Shown here one piece after another: positions 24,917 to 33,651 of a stretch of DNA of 64,000 bases (the stretch's first letter is position 1; every line of letters begins with the position of its first letter). The notes below the pieces were generated by a model. That model was given only the letters and a program-made list of their open reading frames with translations, was not told the origin of the DNA and did not search any database. The translations under genes were made by a program, and so were the position numbers. This stretch comes from JAJFFW01 sp965263375 (lineage in GTDB: Bacteria > Pseudomonadota > Alphaproteobacteria > Caulobacterales > Parvularculaceae). The stretch covers positions 558,001 through 622,000 of the forward strand of contig OZ253669.1 of NCBI GenBank assembly GCA_965263375.1. The letters run 5' to 3'.

Positions 24917-25286
24917 GGAACGAGTTGGTTATATAAATTCGCCCTCAGCCTTGGATGGGGTTTTTGCCGCTTTGGCTGACCCGACGCGGCGAGGAATCCT
25001 AATGCGGCTGAGCGAGGGGCAGGCCTCTGTGAAAGAGTTGGCGGCGCCGTTCAATATCAGCCAGCCGGCTATTTCGCGGCACATAAAAGTATTGGAGCGC
25101 GCGGGGCTCGTTGAGAGAGGGATTGACGAGCAACGTCGTCCAGCCCGTTTAAAAGGTGAAAAGCTTGCGATCGCTGTGGCTTGGCTTGAGGAACTTCGAC
25201 AATTTTGGGAAGGCAGTTTTGATCAGCTGGATGACGTTCTTCTTCATATGAAGAAGGCGCAAGACAAGGAAATGACTGATGAGTGA
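24915..25286 (+). CDS. ArsR-family transcriptional regulator (SRPBCC-linked type)
   Basis: A 123-residue winged-helix repressor with the ArsR pattern: LDGVFAALADPTRRGILMRL, ASVKELAAPFNISQPAISRH then IKVLERAGLVER. The C-terminal helix carries the LEELRQFWEGSFDQLDDVL segment that is typical of ArsR proteins paired with SRPBCC genes. It has no Cys, so it does not sense metals like classical ArsR. It overlaps the next gene by eight bases (ATGAGTGA), so the two are translationally coupled. A palindrome overlaps its start codon and probably mediates autoregulation. Confidence 0.9.
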   Translation: MERVGYINSPSALDGVFAALADPTRRGILMRLSEGQASVKELAAPFNISQPAISRHIKVLERAGLVERGIDEQRRPARLKGEKLAIAVAWLEELRQFWEGSFDQLDDVLLHMKKAQDKEMTDE

Positions 25287-25779
25287 GCAAGCGGAATTTA
25301 TTCTTGACCGTGAATTCAATGCCCCGCGCGAGATGGTGTGGCGCGCATGGACCGAGCCGCAAATTTTATCGCGATGGTATGGGCCAAATGTTGAAACCGT
25401 GATCCATAAATTTGACTTAACGCCTGGCGGCTTATGGCTCAATGAAATGAAAATGCAGGATCGCTCTAGCTATAGCCGTATCACATTTGATGAAGTGGCG
25501 CCGGTGGAGCGTCTTGTGTGGCGCGATAGCGCTAGTGATGAGGATTGGAACCCCACGTCAAACCCGATGATGCCCGATTGGCCGCGTACTATTTTAACAA
25601 CGGTCACATTTGAGGACCTTGGCCAGAAAACCAATGTACGCCTGAAATGGACGCCATTCGAGGCAAGCGATGCTGAGATTGCATGTTTTATGGGCGCCAA
25701 AGACCACTTAGGCGGCGGCTGGGGGTCAGGCTATGCGATTATCGACGAAATTTTGGAGGAGTTAAAAACTGGCCGCTAA
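25279..25779 (+). CDS. SRPBCC (AHSA1-like) domain protein
   Basis: A 166-residue START/Bet v 1-like protein of the AHSA1 family: FILDREFNAPREMVWRAWTE at the start, RWYGPNVETVIHKFDLTPGG in the middle and VRLKWTPFEASDAEIACF near the end. Such proteins have a hydrophobic cavity, and in the ArsR-SRPBCC pairs are thought to bind or process small ligands. The overlap with the ArsR gene shows they form one unit. Confidence 0.88.
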   Translation: MSEQAEFILDREFNAPREMVWRAWTEPQILSRWYGPNVETVIHKFDLTPGGLWLNEMKMQDRSSYSRITFDEVAPVERLVWRDSASDEDWNPTSNPMMPDWPRTILTTVTFEDLGQKTNVRLKWTPFEASDAEIACFMGAKDHLGGGWGSGYAIIDEILEELKTGR

Positions 25780-25891
25780 TGGCCGATTTCTATTGGGGTC
25801 TGACCAATTGCGTATGCTCTTATAACTGATCGTTGCTTGGCGAGCTGACATCAATTCTTGTGTTGGATGCAGAGTGTGGTAGCAATATCAA

Positions 25892-27118
25892 ATGGCCAGT
25901 TCTGAAAAAAAATACGATGTAATCATATGGGGCGCTTCCGGGTTTACGGGGCGCCTTGTCGCTGAATATTTTGCAAAGCAATATGGCGTTAATTCTCCGG
26001 AACTGCGATGGGCGATAGCCGGGCGCAATGAGGAAAAACTAAGAAGCATCGCGCGGCAAATCGGCGCCGAAGCGGCGCCCATTGTTAAGGGGGATGCGGA
26101 AGACCCGACTGCTCTGCGTAATATGGTGGCTCAAACAAAAGTTGTGTGCACCACGGTTGGGCCTTATCAAAAATATGGTTCAGATCTCGTCGCCGCCTGT
26201 GCTGAATTGGGCGTAGACTATGTTGATCTTTGCGGTGAACCGGCGTGGATGCGCCATATGATCGATGCGCATGAGGAGACCGCGCAAAAATCTGGGGCAC
26301 GGATTGTTCACTCTTGTGGATTCGATTCGATACCGTTCGATTTGGGCGTGCTTTACTTGCAAAATCTGTCTAAAGATGAATTTGGTGAACCCTGTGTTGA
26401 AGTAAAAGGGCGCGTAAAAGCCATGCGGGGAAAATTCTCCGGCGGCACTGTAGCGAGTATGATCACAACGATTGAGGCTGGCCGCGATGACCCTATGGTC
26501 CGCAAAGCGTCAGTTGACCCGTACGTATTGGCCGTGGATGAAGGCGCGGATCGTCCCAAACAACCGAGCAGTTCTAAAGTATGTTTTGATGAAGAATTTA
26601 ACGCCTGGGCGACATTGTTTGTTATGGCGCCGATCAATACGCGGAATGTACATCGTTCAAACATGAAGCTGAACTATGCTTATGGTACGGATTTCTTGTA
26701 TAGCGAAATGATGATGGCCAAATCCAAAAACGCCGCCAAAATGGCGGATGTGGGGCTGCGCGCTTTTGTTGGTGGATTGATCATTTCGCCGGTGCGCGCA
26801 TTTATGAAGAAAATGGTTTTGCCAAAGCCCGGCGAAGGACCAAATGCAAAAGAGCGCGAAGAAGGATTTTATCATGTTCTTTTTGCGGGGCGCACGAAAG
26901 ACGGCCAGCAAATTATCACCAGTGTTAAAGGCGACCGTGATCCCGGTTATGGCAGTACGTGTAAAATGTTGGGCGAGGCGGCCATATGTTTGGCGCATGA
27001 TTGTGTGAAGGGTGCGCCTGGCGGCGGTTTTTGGACACCTGCTTCTGCAATGGGGCAAGCGCTTATTGAGCGCCTACAGAAAAACGCTGGGCTCACTTTT
27101 GAAAGGCGTGAGGCCTAA
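25892..27118 (+). CDS. Saccharopine dehydrogenase-like / trans-acting enoyl reductase family oxidoreductase
   Basis: A 408-residue protein with an N-terminal Rossmann fold: YDVIIWGASGFTGRLVAEYF has the GxxGFTG motif of the saccharopine dehydrogenase NADP-binding family. Next come VDYVDLCGEPAWMRHMID, IVHSCGFDSIPFDLGVLYLQ, and a C-terminal half rich in conserved Gly. The layout matches the mycobacterial trans-acting enoyl reductase group, which serves lipid synthesis, and eukaryotic saccharopine dehydrogenase-like oxidoreductases. It is unlikely to be a lysine-pathway enzyme. It starts 112 bases after the SRPBCC gene and may be separately transcribed. Confidence 0.83.
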   Translation: MASSEKKYDVIIWGASGFTGRLVAEYFAKQYGVNSPELRWAIAGRNEEKLRSIARQIGAEAAPIVKGDAEDPTALRNMVAQTKVVCTTVGPYQKYGSDLVAACAELGVDYVDLCGEPAWMRHMIDAHEETAQKSGARIVHSCGFDSIPFDLGVLYLQNLSKDEFGEPCVEVKGRVKAMRGKFSGGTVASMITTIEAGRDDPMVRKASVDPYVLAVDEGADRPKQPSSSKVCFDEEFNAWATLFVMAPINTRNVHRSNMKLNYAYGTDFLYSEMMMAKSKNAAKMADVGLRAFVGGLIISPVRAFMKKMVLPKPGEGPNAKEREEGFYHVLFAGRTKDGQQIITSVKGDRDPGYGSTCKMLGEAAICLAHDCVKGAPGGGFWTPASAMGQALIERLQKNAGLTFERREA

Positions 27119-27157
27119 ATCAAAAGCCCATTCCTTATAGGTGTTATGCTCAGCGTT

Positions 27158-29224
27158 CTAGAGCTTAGAAGGCGTATTTTTTTCTAATTCTTCCAGCCAA
27201 ATGCTGGCGTCTCCATCGCTGGGCGCACGCCAGTCGCCGCGTGGCGATAGCGAGCCGCCGGAGCCGACTTTGGGCCCATTCGGCATGGCGGAGCGCTTAA
27301 ATTGGCTTGTTTGAAAAAAGCGATGAAGAAAAACCCCAAGCCATTTACGGATGGTATCAAAGTCATAGCTCTTTTTATCATCAGCATGCATATGGGGCGG
27401 CCAAGCGCCAGCGTCTTTGTCGCCCCACGCGCGCCACGAGAGAAATGCAATTTTGCTAGGACGAAGGCTATGGCGCGTTGTGTAATAAAGATTGAAATCT
27501 TGCAAAGGGTATGGGCCAATAAAATCTTCAGTGATTTGTGATGGGCCGCCATTGGCGGGGCCATCGCCCGGCACCAGCTCCGGTGATATTTCTGTATCAA
27601 GAACTTTTAACGCGACGGCGCTTGCCTGTGGGCCGAAAATATCTTTAGCGGCTATCCAGCGAATAAGGTGTTGGATCAATGTCTTTGAAACAGAACCGTT
27701 CACATTGTAGTGGGACATCTGATCCCCAACGCCATAGGTGCACCAGCCAAGGGCGAGCTCGCTTAAGTCGCCGGTGCCAAGAACCAAGGCATGGTGTTGA
27801 TTTGCAAGACGGAACAGAATTGATGTGCGCGCCCCTGCTTGCACATTTTCAAATGTGACGTCATAGACTTTTTCTCCCTTAGCGTAAGGGTGATCAATGT
27901 CTTTCAACATTTGCTCGCTGGCGGGGCCCATGTCGATTTCTTGTGGGGTAACGCCAAGGGCTTTCATAAGCCCCCACGCATTAGTCTTTGTGCTGTCGCT
28001 TGTCGCAAATGCCGGTAAAGTATATGCAAGGATATTATTGCGCGGCAGCTTAAGTCGGTCAAAGGCGCGGCAGGCGACAAGCAGCGCCTGTGTTGAGTCA
28101 ATTCCGCCGGAAACACCTATAACAATCTTTTGATGGCCAGAAGTTTTTAAACGCTGAATAAGACCAGCCACTTGTATGTTGTAGGTTTCGTAGCAAAGCT
28201 GATCCAACTTCTCGTCGTCATTCGGTACGTAGGGGAAGCGATCGTTCAGCCGAAGTAAACCAAAATCGCCTTCACGTTGCGGCGCCGCTTTAAAAGTGAC
28301 GGTTCTAAATTGTTTGCCATGAAGATGGGCGCAGTCCGTAAAGGTGTTATGGCGCGCGCGTTCTTGTAACAATAAGTCAAGGTCAATGTCAGCGGCGGCA
28401 ATGGTTGCAGCGTCAGCAAAACGCTCCGTCTCGGCCAGTTGAATGCCATTTTCATAGATCATGGCGTGTCCGTCCCAAGCAAGGTCGGTTGTCGATTCGC
28501 CCGCGCCCGCCGCAGCGTAAAGGTAGGCTGCAAAACATCTTGCTGAGTGGACGCGGCAAAGGGCTTGTCGGTAATCTGATTTGCCGATCGTGACATTGCT
28601 GGCGGACAGATTAGCAAGGATTGTTGCGCCAGCCAAAGCGCCGTCTGTGCTGGGAGGGTGCGGCGCCCAGACGTCTTCGCAAATCTCTGTATGAACACAA
28701 AACCCTTCGATATCGCTTGCCTGAAGCAAAAGATCTGTTCCGAAGGGAACATCCTCGTCCAATAGATTGATGGTTTGGACCCTAGCGTCGGCGCCAGACG
28801 CAAAATGCCTTTTTTCGTAGAACTCGCGGTAGTTAGGTAAGTAAGTTTTTGGCGTAACGCTTAAGATGGCGCCGCGGTGAATGGCGACCCCTGTGTTATA
28901 TAAAACGCCGCCGATACGTAGGGGCGCGCCAACTATAAACAATGGCGAAAGGGCTTTGCTTTCCGTTTTTAATAAGGCGAGTGCGTTAAGGGTTTGATCC
29001 AAAAGCACATCCTGAAAAAAAAGATCATCATTGGAATAGCCCGTTAGGCCAAGTTCCGGAAAGACGATCAGCCCGTGTGCATTTTCGTGGCCTTTTTTTA
29101 CAAGCGCGAGGGTCCGCTCTGCGTTTGACATCGGTTGCGAGAGGGCGACCAATGGCGCGCCGACCGCCACACGCGCAAAGCCATGGTTATACAGATTTAA
29201 AAATGTCGCCTTTGTCGTGGGCAC
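27158..29224 (-). CDS. nadE: Glutamine-dependent NAD(+) synthetase
   Basis: A 688-residue two-domain NAD synthetase. The N-terminal nitrilase-type glutaminase has the Glu in VFPELGLTGYSNDDLFFQD, the Lys in TPKTYLPNYREFYEKR and the Cys in CVHTEICEDVW. The C-terminal ATP-pyrophosphatase synthase domain has KIVIGVSGGIDSTQALLV and LGTGDLSELALGWCTYGVGD. Glutamine-derived ammonia is used to amidate nicotinate adenine dinucleotide. I placed the start at GTG 29224 because GGAAGG lies six bases upstream and VPTTKATFLNLYNHGFARV is the usual N-terminus; a GTG at 29278 gives a longer ORF without support. Confidence 0.93.
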   Translation of the reverse strand: MPTTKATFLNLYNHGFARVAVGAPLVALSQPMSNAERTLALVKKGHENAHGLIVFPELGLTGYSNDDLFFQDVLLDQTLNALALLKTESKALSPLFIVGAPLRIGGVLYNTGVAIHRGAILSVTPKTYLPNYREFYEKRHFASGADARVQTINLLDEDVPFGTDLLLQASDIEGFCVHTEICEDVWAPHPPSTDGALAGATILANLSASNVTIGKSDYRQALCRVHSARCFAAYLYAAAGAGESTTDLAWDGHAMIYENGIQLAETERFADAATIAAADIDLDLLLQERARHNTFTDCAHLHGKQFRTVTFKAAPQREGDFGLLRLNDRFPYVPNDDEKLDQLCYETYNIQVAGLIQRLKTSGHQKIVIGVSGGIDSTQALLVACRAFDRLKLPRNNILAYTLPAFATSDSTKTNAWGLMKALGVTPQEIDMGPASEQMLKDIDHPYAKGEKVYDVTFENVQAGARTSILFRLANQHHALVLGTGDLSELALGWCTYGVGDQMSHYNVNGSVSKTLIQHLIRWIAAKDIFGPQASAVALKVLDTEISPELVPGDGPANGGPSQITEDFIGPYPLQDFNLYYTTRHSLRPSKIAFLSWRAWGDKDAGAWPPHMHADDKKSYDFDTIRKWLGVFLHRFFQTSQFKRSAMPNGPKVGSGGSLSPRGDWRAPSDGDASIWLEELEKNTPSKL

Positions 29225-29625
29225 GTGTCGCCTTCCGGTAAAATCTTTCGCGTTATACGTGACTAAAGACGTTAGCACAAAATCCCTTTTGGGGGGATTA
29301 ATGCACGAAAAATTCGCGCAATAAAACAGAGCCTTGGGAGAAATAGGGGCCGATCGATGGAGTGGAATCGGCCTGCTTTTAAGAGACCTTGGCGCTCGAT
29401 GAAGGGGCGGGATTAGCCTGATCGTCCCAATATGATCAGATTCCTTTCATATGGAGCAAGCAAGCCTGGGTCCTTGCTGAGGGCGCTGACAGATCTAGGG
29501 TTTTTAACCCATTCTCAAACCAAAAAGGAGAGGCGCGCGTGGAGATTCCCCTCAGGCGAGAATTTGAATTTTGTCATGATTTTTGCTATCTTATCTAACG
29601 TAATTCTTACTGGGAGAATCTTGGG
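29225..29625. other. Gap between nadE and the repeat-peptide gene
   Basis: About 400 bases without a convincing gene. A 19-codon ORF starting GTG 29539 has AAGGAG upstream and ends at 29598, just before the peptide gene; it could be a leader peptide or chance. TTGTCA at 29571-29576 and TATCTA at 29592-29597, 15 bases apart, are a possible promoter for the gene at 29626. Confidence 0.4.
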
Positions 29626-29796
29626 ATGACTGTTGAGTTCGAAACAAAAAAGCTATTGGGTTTTCGTTTGCTAACGAACACCAAAGCTGGTTCTAAATTA
29701 GGTGCGAAGCTTGGCGATAAAGTCGGCACAAAATTGGGTACAAAGCTTGGCGTTAAACTAGGTACTAAGCTCGGTACAAAGCCAACCGTAGCCTAA
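29626..29796 (+). CDS. 56-residue K-L-G-x tetrapeptide-repeat protein, candidate RiPP precursor
   Basis: The ATG at 29626 has GGGAGAATCTTGGG just upstream. The leader-like N-terminus is MTVEFETKKLLGFRLLTNT (1-19). From K20 there are nine four-residue units: KAGS, KLGA, KLGD, KVGT, KLGT, KLGV, KLGT, KLGT and the degenerate KPTV, ending in Ala56. The Leu codons differ between units (TTA, CTT, TTG, CTT, CTA, CTC), and Lys and Gly codons vary too, so the repeats are old and kept by selection on protein sequence. A terminator follows, then a gene for an aKG-HExxH peptide hydroxylase. I do not recognise a named family. A structural or adhesive function remains possible, but the neighbours favour a modified peptide precursor. 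Confidence 0.72.
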   Translation: MTVEFETKKLLGFRLLTNTKAGSKLGAKLGDKVGTKLGTKLGVKLGTKLGTKPTVA

Positions 29797-29818
29797 TTTA
29801 ACTGCATCGGTTTTATTT

Positions 29819-29851
29819 AAAATGCGCCGTTTATTGCGGCGCATTTTTTAT
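29819..29851 (+). terminator. Terminator after the repeat-peptide gene
   Basis: AATGCGCCG (29821-29829) pairs with CGGCGCATT (29837-29845) and is followed by TTTTTAT. It separates the small gene from the hydroxylase gene and would give excess precursor transcript with some read-through, as in many RiPP operons. Confidence 0.9.
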
Positions 29852-29985
29852 ATCAGGCTATAAGAAACTCGCGTAATCGTTCATAAAATGAGATTGCGGC
29901 GCCCATAATGCGGTGCTGGGTCTGTAATTTGCATCTTTTGAAAGTCCAACAAGTCTTACAGTTATTTGAGTGATTGAGATTGCCG

Positions 29986-30975
29986 ATGGAACAGCTTGGA
30001 TTTTCCTTTCAGCCAGATATTGAGCGTGCGCATCAGGCAGACCGGGGCATGCAAAATGCGCTTGTGGAGAGTTTGCGGCATGTCGCTGAAAGAAGCAGAC
30101 ATGCGGTTGCTTTTGATGAAGATGCGCTAGAGCGACGATTGAAAGCTGTTGAAGACGGGGGGCGGTTTAGCCCAGGGGCTTTTGCTCGTTATTATCAAGC
30201 TGTTCTGGCGACCTTGGACAGTGAGTTTGATCGTGCGCGCGAATTGATTGAAGCGATAAGCGCGTCCCCCGATGCGGCGGACATTCCAAAAACCATTGCA
30301 ATTGATGATCCGGCTCTTGGCGAGGAAGGGGCGCTTTACCTGTCTTTGATGAATGAGGACCCAAGCGCAAATGTGCGCCTTGTTGCGCCCCAAAAAGAAG
30401 AGGCGGAAAATTTTAAAACCCGCCTAAAAGAGGGGCGCGCTTTAATGGGTGAGTGCCTGCCCGAATTGGCGGGTGAAATTGATGGCATTATTCATCAAAT
30501 CGTTATTACCGGCAGTGATAAATCTTTACCCATGCAATTTGATGGCGGCTCCCATTTCCAACTTTGGGGCGCTTTGTTTTTAAATTGCGCATTTCATCCG
30601 GATCGTGTTTCGATTGTGGAAGTCCTTGCCCATGAGTGCGCACACAGCTTGCTATTTGGGTTCTGCACCGAAGAAGCTTTAGTGTTAAACGATGATGAGG
30701 AGCTTTTTTCGTCGCCTTTACGGCGGGATGCACGCCCAATGGACGGTATTTATCATGCGACTTTTGTGTCTGCACGGATGCATTGGGCGATGACCCAGCT
30801 GTCTCGCTCAAAAACGCTCATTGAAGCTGAAAGAATACAGGCGCAAGAAGCCGCTGAGGCGGATGTTCAAAACTTTAACAGCGGTTTTGAGGTTGTGAAA
30901 AAACATGGCGACTTAACAAAAACCGGCGCCGCCTTAATGGATGGCGCCAAGAGGTATATGGACGCCAATTCATGA
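29986..30975 (+). CDS. aKG-HExxH-type peptide beta-hydroxylase (HEXXH motif peptide-modification protein)
   Basis: A 329-residue protein of the HEXXH-motif putative peptide-modification family, later shown in other systems to contain alpha-ketoglutarate-dependent peptide beta-hydroxylases. Visible motifs are VLAHECAHSLL (H216-E-x-x-H220) and FSSPLRRDARPMDGIYHATF, where H257 is the likely third iron ligand and RRDARP matches the family R-x-D-x-R-P signature. The N-terminal half (1-150) is helical. The ATG at 29986 is preferred over TTG 29974; the ribosome-binding site is weak. The last four bases overlap the next start codon (ATGA). Together with the repeat peptide upstream this suggests oxidation of a ribosomal peptide. 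Confidence 0.85.
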   Translation: MEQLGFSFQPDIERAHQADRGMQNALVESLRHVAERSRHAVAFDEDALERRLKAVEDGGRFSPGAFARYYQAVLATLDSEFDRARELIEAISASPDAADIPKTIAIDDPALGEEGALYLSLMNEDPSANVRLVAPQKEEAENFKTRLKEGRALMGECLPELAGEIDGIIHQIVITGSDKSLPMQFDGGSHFQLWGALFLNCAFHPDRVSIVEVLAHECAHSLLFGFCTEEALVLNDDEELFSSPLRRDARPMDGIYHATFVSARMHWAMTQLSRSKTLIEAERIQAQEAAEADVQNFNSGFEVVKKHGDLTKTGAALMDGAKRYMDANS

Positions 30976-32423
30976 CTGAAGCCGCTGACCAAAAGATGGT
31001 TGGCAAAGTTTTTGGTGCGATAAGTTGGACGGCGGCCGGGGGCGCCTTTCAGTTTTTTCTATCGCTCTTACTTTTCGCCGGGATTGCGCTTTATTTAAGC
31101 CCTACTCTGCTGGGCTTGTGGGGCTTATGCATGCTGCTTATTAGCTTTGCCGAGATGTTCGGGGTAAAGTCTTTTACAGAGGTGCTGCAACAGCGCGAAG
31201 AGATTTCCAAAAAACATATCTATACGATATTTTCCACTTGTTTGATCATCAGTATATTGATGGCAATTTTTCTCATTACCGCGCCCCAATATATTAATGT
31301 TGAGTTGCTACAAAACGCAGCGCCCTATTTATCTGTTTTGGCGTTGATGTTGCCTGTTTGCGCCGCCAATAATGTCTTGCAATCATTGCTCGCTCGCGAT
31401 TTACGGTTTGCCGAAACGGCAAAAGTAGGCATGTTGGCGACGATCCTTAACGCTATTGCGACTATAGTCGGTTTATTTGCGGGGCTTGGGCTCTGGGCGC
31501 TTGTGATTGGGGATATTGTTCGCCGCTTAACCCGTCTTGTCGGGTTTTATCTTTCTAATCGAGTGGCTTTAAAATTTCACTTCGATTGGCCTGCGTTTCG
31601 GCAAACGGCCAAATTTAACCGCGATACGTTCGCCACTTACATGCTCGGCTATCTTGATGGAAATTTGCCGAAGTGGTTTGTGGCGATCTTTTTAGGAGCT
31701 GAAGGGTTAGGGCACTTCGTGCTGGCCGAACGCGCGATCGCATTACTCCGTAAGCTTGTCCTGTCGCCTTTTGCTTCCGTCACCATGGCGGCGATTGCCC
31801 GTGTGCAAACTGATGGCAAGGCTTTGCAAGATTTAGTGTTATCACTTTACCGCGGCGCCGCTATTATTGGTTATCCTGCTTTTATTGGCGCCGCGTTGGT
31901 TGTGACAGATTTTGCTGAGATCTTAGGAGACAAATGGGTCTTGGCCGCTTTTGCAGCGCAAATTATGCTGCTTTCCGGTATTCGAACAACCACTGGCGCT
32001 TTTAATGTTGCAATTTTACGCGGGGTGGGGCGCACGAAGGCGCCGCTTGTGCTGATTTTTGCTGGTGTGGCGACATATCTGTTTACGTTGCCATGGCTAG
32101 GGGAAACGGTGGTTGGGGTTGCAATCTGTGTACTGTTACGCAGTCTATTAACATGGCCTTTGGGCATGAATTTTATTAAGCAGGCGACTGATCTGTCTTT
32201 CCTCCAGCAAGCGCGCGCTGGTTCTACTGCGTTGATCTGCAGTCTTCTAATGGGGGCGACCCTTTTGGGCGGCTCTTATTTTTTGGTGGACTTTACAAGC
32301 ATTACCAAGATTGCACTGTTAATTTTGGTGGGGATGATGAGCTACGCGGTTTATATTTTCTTACTGGATCGCAAACAGTTTATGGTCACCATGCGCCTTT
32401 TTAAAAGAAAAAAAATCCGATAA
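30972..32423 (+). CDS. MOP-superfamily flippase/exporter (polysaccharide-synthesis type)
   Basis: A 483-residue membrane protein with about 12-14 hydrophobic segments, matching the Wzx/polysaccharide biosynthesis branch of the MOP flippases. The N-terminus GKVFGAISWTAAGGAFQFFL and FGVKSFTEVLQQREEISKKH resemble the lipopolysaccharide exporter group with the long R/K cytoplasmic loops. It is translationally coupled by a four-base overlap to the aKG-HExxH gene and is followed by an ATP-grasp gene after 10 bases. Such flippases normally move lipid-linked glycans, but within this operon it could move a peptide or peptide conjugate. Confidence 0.83.
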   Translation: MTEAADQKMVGKVFGAISWTAAGGAFQFFLSLLLFAGIALYLSPTLLGLWGLCMLLISFAEMFGVKSFTEVLQQREEISKKHIYTIFSTCLIISILMAIFLITAPQYINVELLQNAAPYLSVLALMLPVCAANNVLQSLLARDLRFAETAKVGMLATILNAIATIVGLFAGLGLWALVIGDIVRRLTRLVGFYLSNRVALKFHFDWPAFRQTAKFNRDTFATYMLGYLDGNLPKWFVAIFLGAEGLGHFVLAERAIALLRKLVLSPFASVTMAAIARVQTDGKALQDLVLSLYRGAAIIGYPAFIGAALVVTDFAEILGDKWVLAAFAAQIMLLSGIRTTTGAFNVAILRGVGRTKAPLVLIFAGVATYLFTLPWLGETVVGVAICVLLRSLLTWPLGMNFIKQATDLSFLQQARAGSTALICSLLMGATLLGGSYFLVDFTSITKIALLILVGMMSYAVYIFLLDRKQFMVTMRLFKRKKIR

Positions 32424-32433
32424 GGGGGACTGG

Positions 32434-33396
32434 ATGATTTATTTTATCTGTACACCAAGTCATTGTAAGCCGCATGAGTGGGTGGTGCGTTCGCTGTCAA
32501 ATTTTAAAATTATTAGCTACCCTTATTTTTTCATGAGACGCCGTTTACCTCGTGGGACATATATTTTCTCAGATTTTGATCGTTTAACAAATTGGCAAGT
32601 AGAGCTTGCAGCGCATTCTTTTCGTCTATTAAAAAACGCGGGATGCACTGTTCTAAATGATCCGGCTCGTGTGTTACACCGCGTGCCGCTTTTGCGCCAT
32701 TTTAACAAAGTCGGTGTGAATAATTTCAATGCTTGGCCGGCAAGCGAGCTTTCGGCGGTGAACGCGTTTCCCGTTTTTTTAAGAACAGCAAGCGCCCACA
32801 GGGGAAATCTTACCGAATTATTGAATGACGACAATGAGGCCCGGAGCGCGCTCGATAATGCGTTGGAGCAAGGATACCCAATTAATGATTTGACGTTTAT
32901 CCAATATATGGCGCAAGCTGATGAAAATGGTGTATTTCGAAAATTGGCCGCATATCGGATTGGAGACCAGATTATTCCTGCACCGAGTGTTTATCAACGG
33001 CACTGGGCGGCGAAATATGGTGAGAAGGGGGTCGCTGGTGGTGCGGGCTATGCCCAAGACCTTAGTGATATAAAACACAATGCTTACGCACAAGCTGTGA
33101 GTAAGGCATTTAATGAAGCTCAGATTAATTATGGGCGTGTGGATTTTGGGATTGTTAACGGGCGGCCTGAGTTTTATGAAATTAATACAAACCCGAAGAT
33201 CCACAGTGATAAGATTGAGCACCCGTTTCCTGATCGTGTTGAAGCGGCTCGCCTTTCCAACCAACTTTATATGGAGGCGATGGCCGCTCTCGACAAGGAA
33301 GATAGTGGCGGGTGGATAAAACATGAGCTGCCTGAAACGTATAAGATGAAGCGGTGGACGCACCGGCTTATCCCCGGCTATCAATGGTCGCCTTAG
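32434..33396 (+). CDS. ATP-grasp protein of the repeat-peptide locus
   Basis: A 320-residue ATP-grasp protein. The C-terminal metal-binding motif YGRVDFGIVNGRPEFYEINT then NPKI shows the D...E-I-N-T-N-P pattern. IQYMAQADENGVFRKLAAYR is the central strand region, and the N-terminal third is a divergent preATP-grasp domain. Such enzymes make amide or ester bonds by acyl-phosphate chemistry; in RiPP systems they form macrolactones or macrolactams, or add amino acids. The substrate is unknown. GGGGGA lies six bases before the ATG at 32434. It is the last gene of the operon. Confidence 0.78.
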   Translation: MIYFICTPSHCKPHEWVVRSLSNFKIISYPYFFMRRRLPRGTYIFSDFDRLTNWQVELAAHSFRLLKNAGCTVLNDPARVLHRVPLLRHFNKVGVNNFNAWPASELSAVNAFPVFLRTASAHRGNLTELLNDDNEARSALDNALEQGYPINDLTFIQYMAQADENGVFRKLAAYRIGDQIIPAPSVYQRHWAAKYGEKGVAGGAGYAQDLSDIKHNAYAQAVSKAFNEAQINYGRVDFGIVNGRPEFYEINTNPKIHSDKIEHPFPDRVEAARLSNQLYMEAMAALDKEDSGGWIKHELPETYKMKRWTHRLIPGYQWSP

Positions 33397-33651
33397 GCAA
33401 CGTTATCAACCATGCTGGATTGCAATCGAGAGCGGAGAGCTTTTCCTCAAATAAGTAGACTAAGCTGACATTTGACGCTGATGCGCACAATGCGGTGATT
33501 GTCTTATTATATTGGGCGTATATTTAGCCAAATCATGGCGTTAGGGGCTTTGAAACGCCTTTGGGAGTATTATTGGACGCGCACGCGACTTGGTGTAAGC
33601 CTAATGCGCACCATATAGGTTACGTTTCCAATTAAATGCTCAGGACAAGAA

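Noticed and set aside
29539..29598. 19-codon GTG ORF as a leader peptide
   Set aside because: It has AAGGAG upstream, but nothing in it (no regulatory codon run, no attenuator) supports control; it overlaps the likely promoter.
29432..29629. 65-residue ORF before the KLGx peptide
   Set aside because: No ribosome-binding site, and it ends inside the start of the peptide gene in another frame; coding character is poor.
29626..29796. Repeat peptide as a classical graspetide precursor
   Set aside because: Graspetide cores are rich in Asp/Glu paired with Thr or Lys. Here the core has one acidic residue (D31), so simple side-chain lactone or lactam rings across each unit are unlikely.
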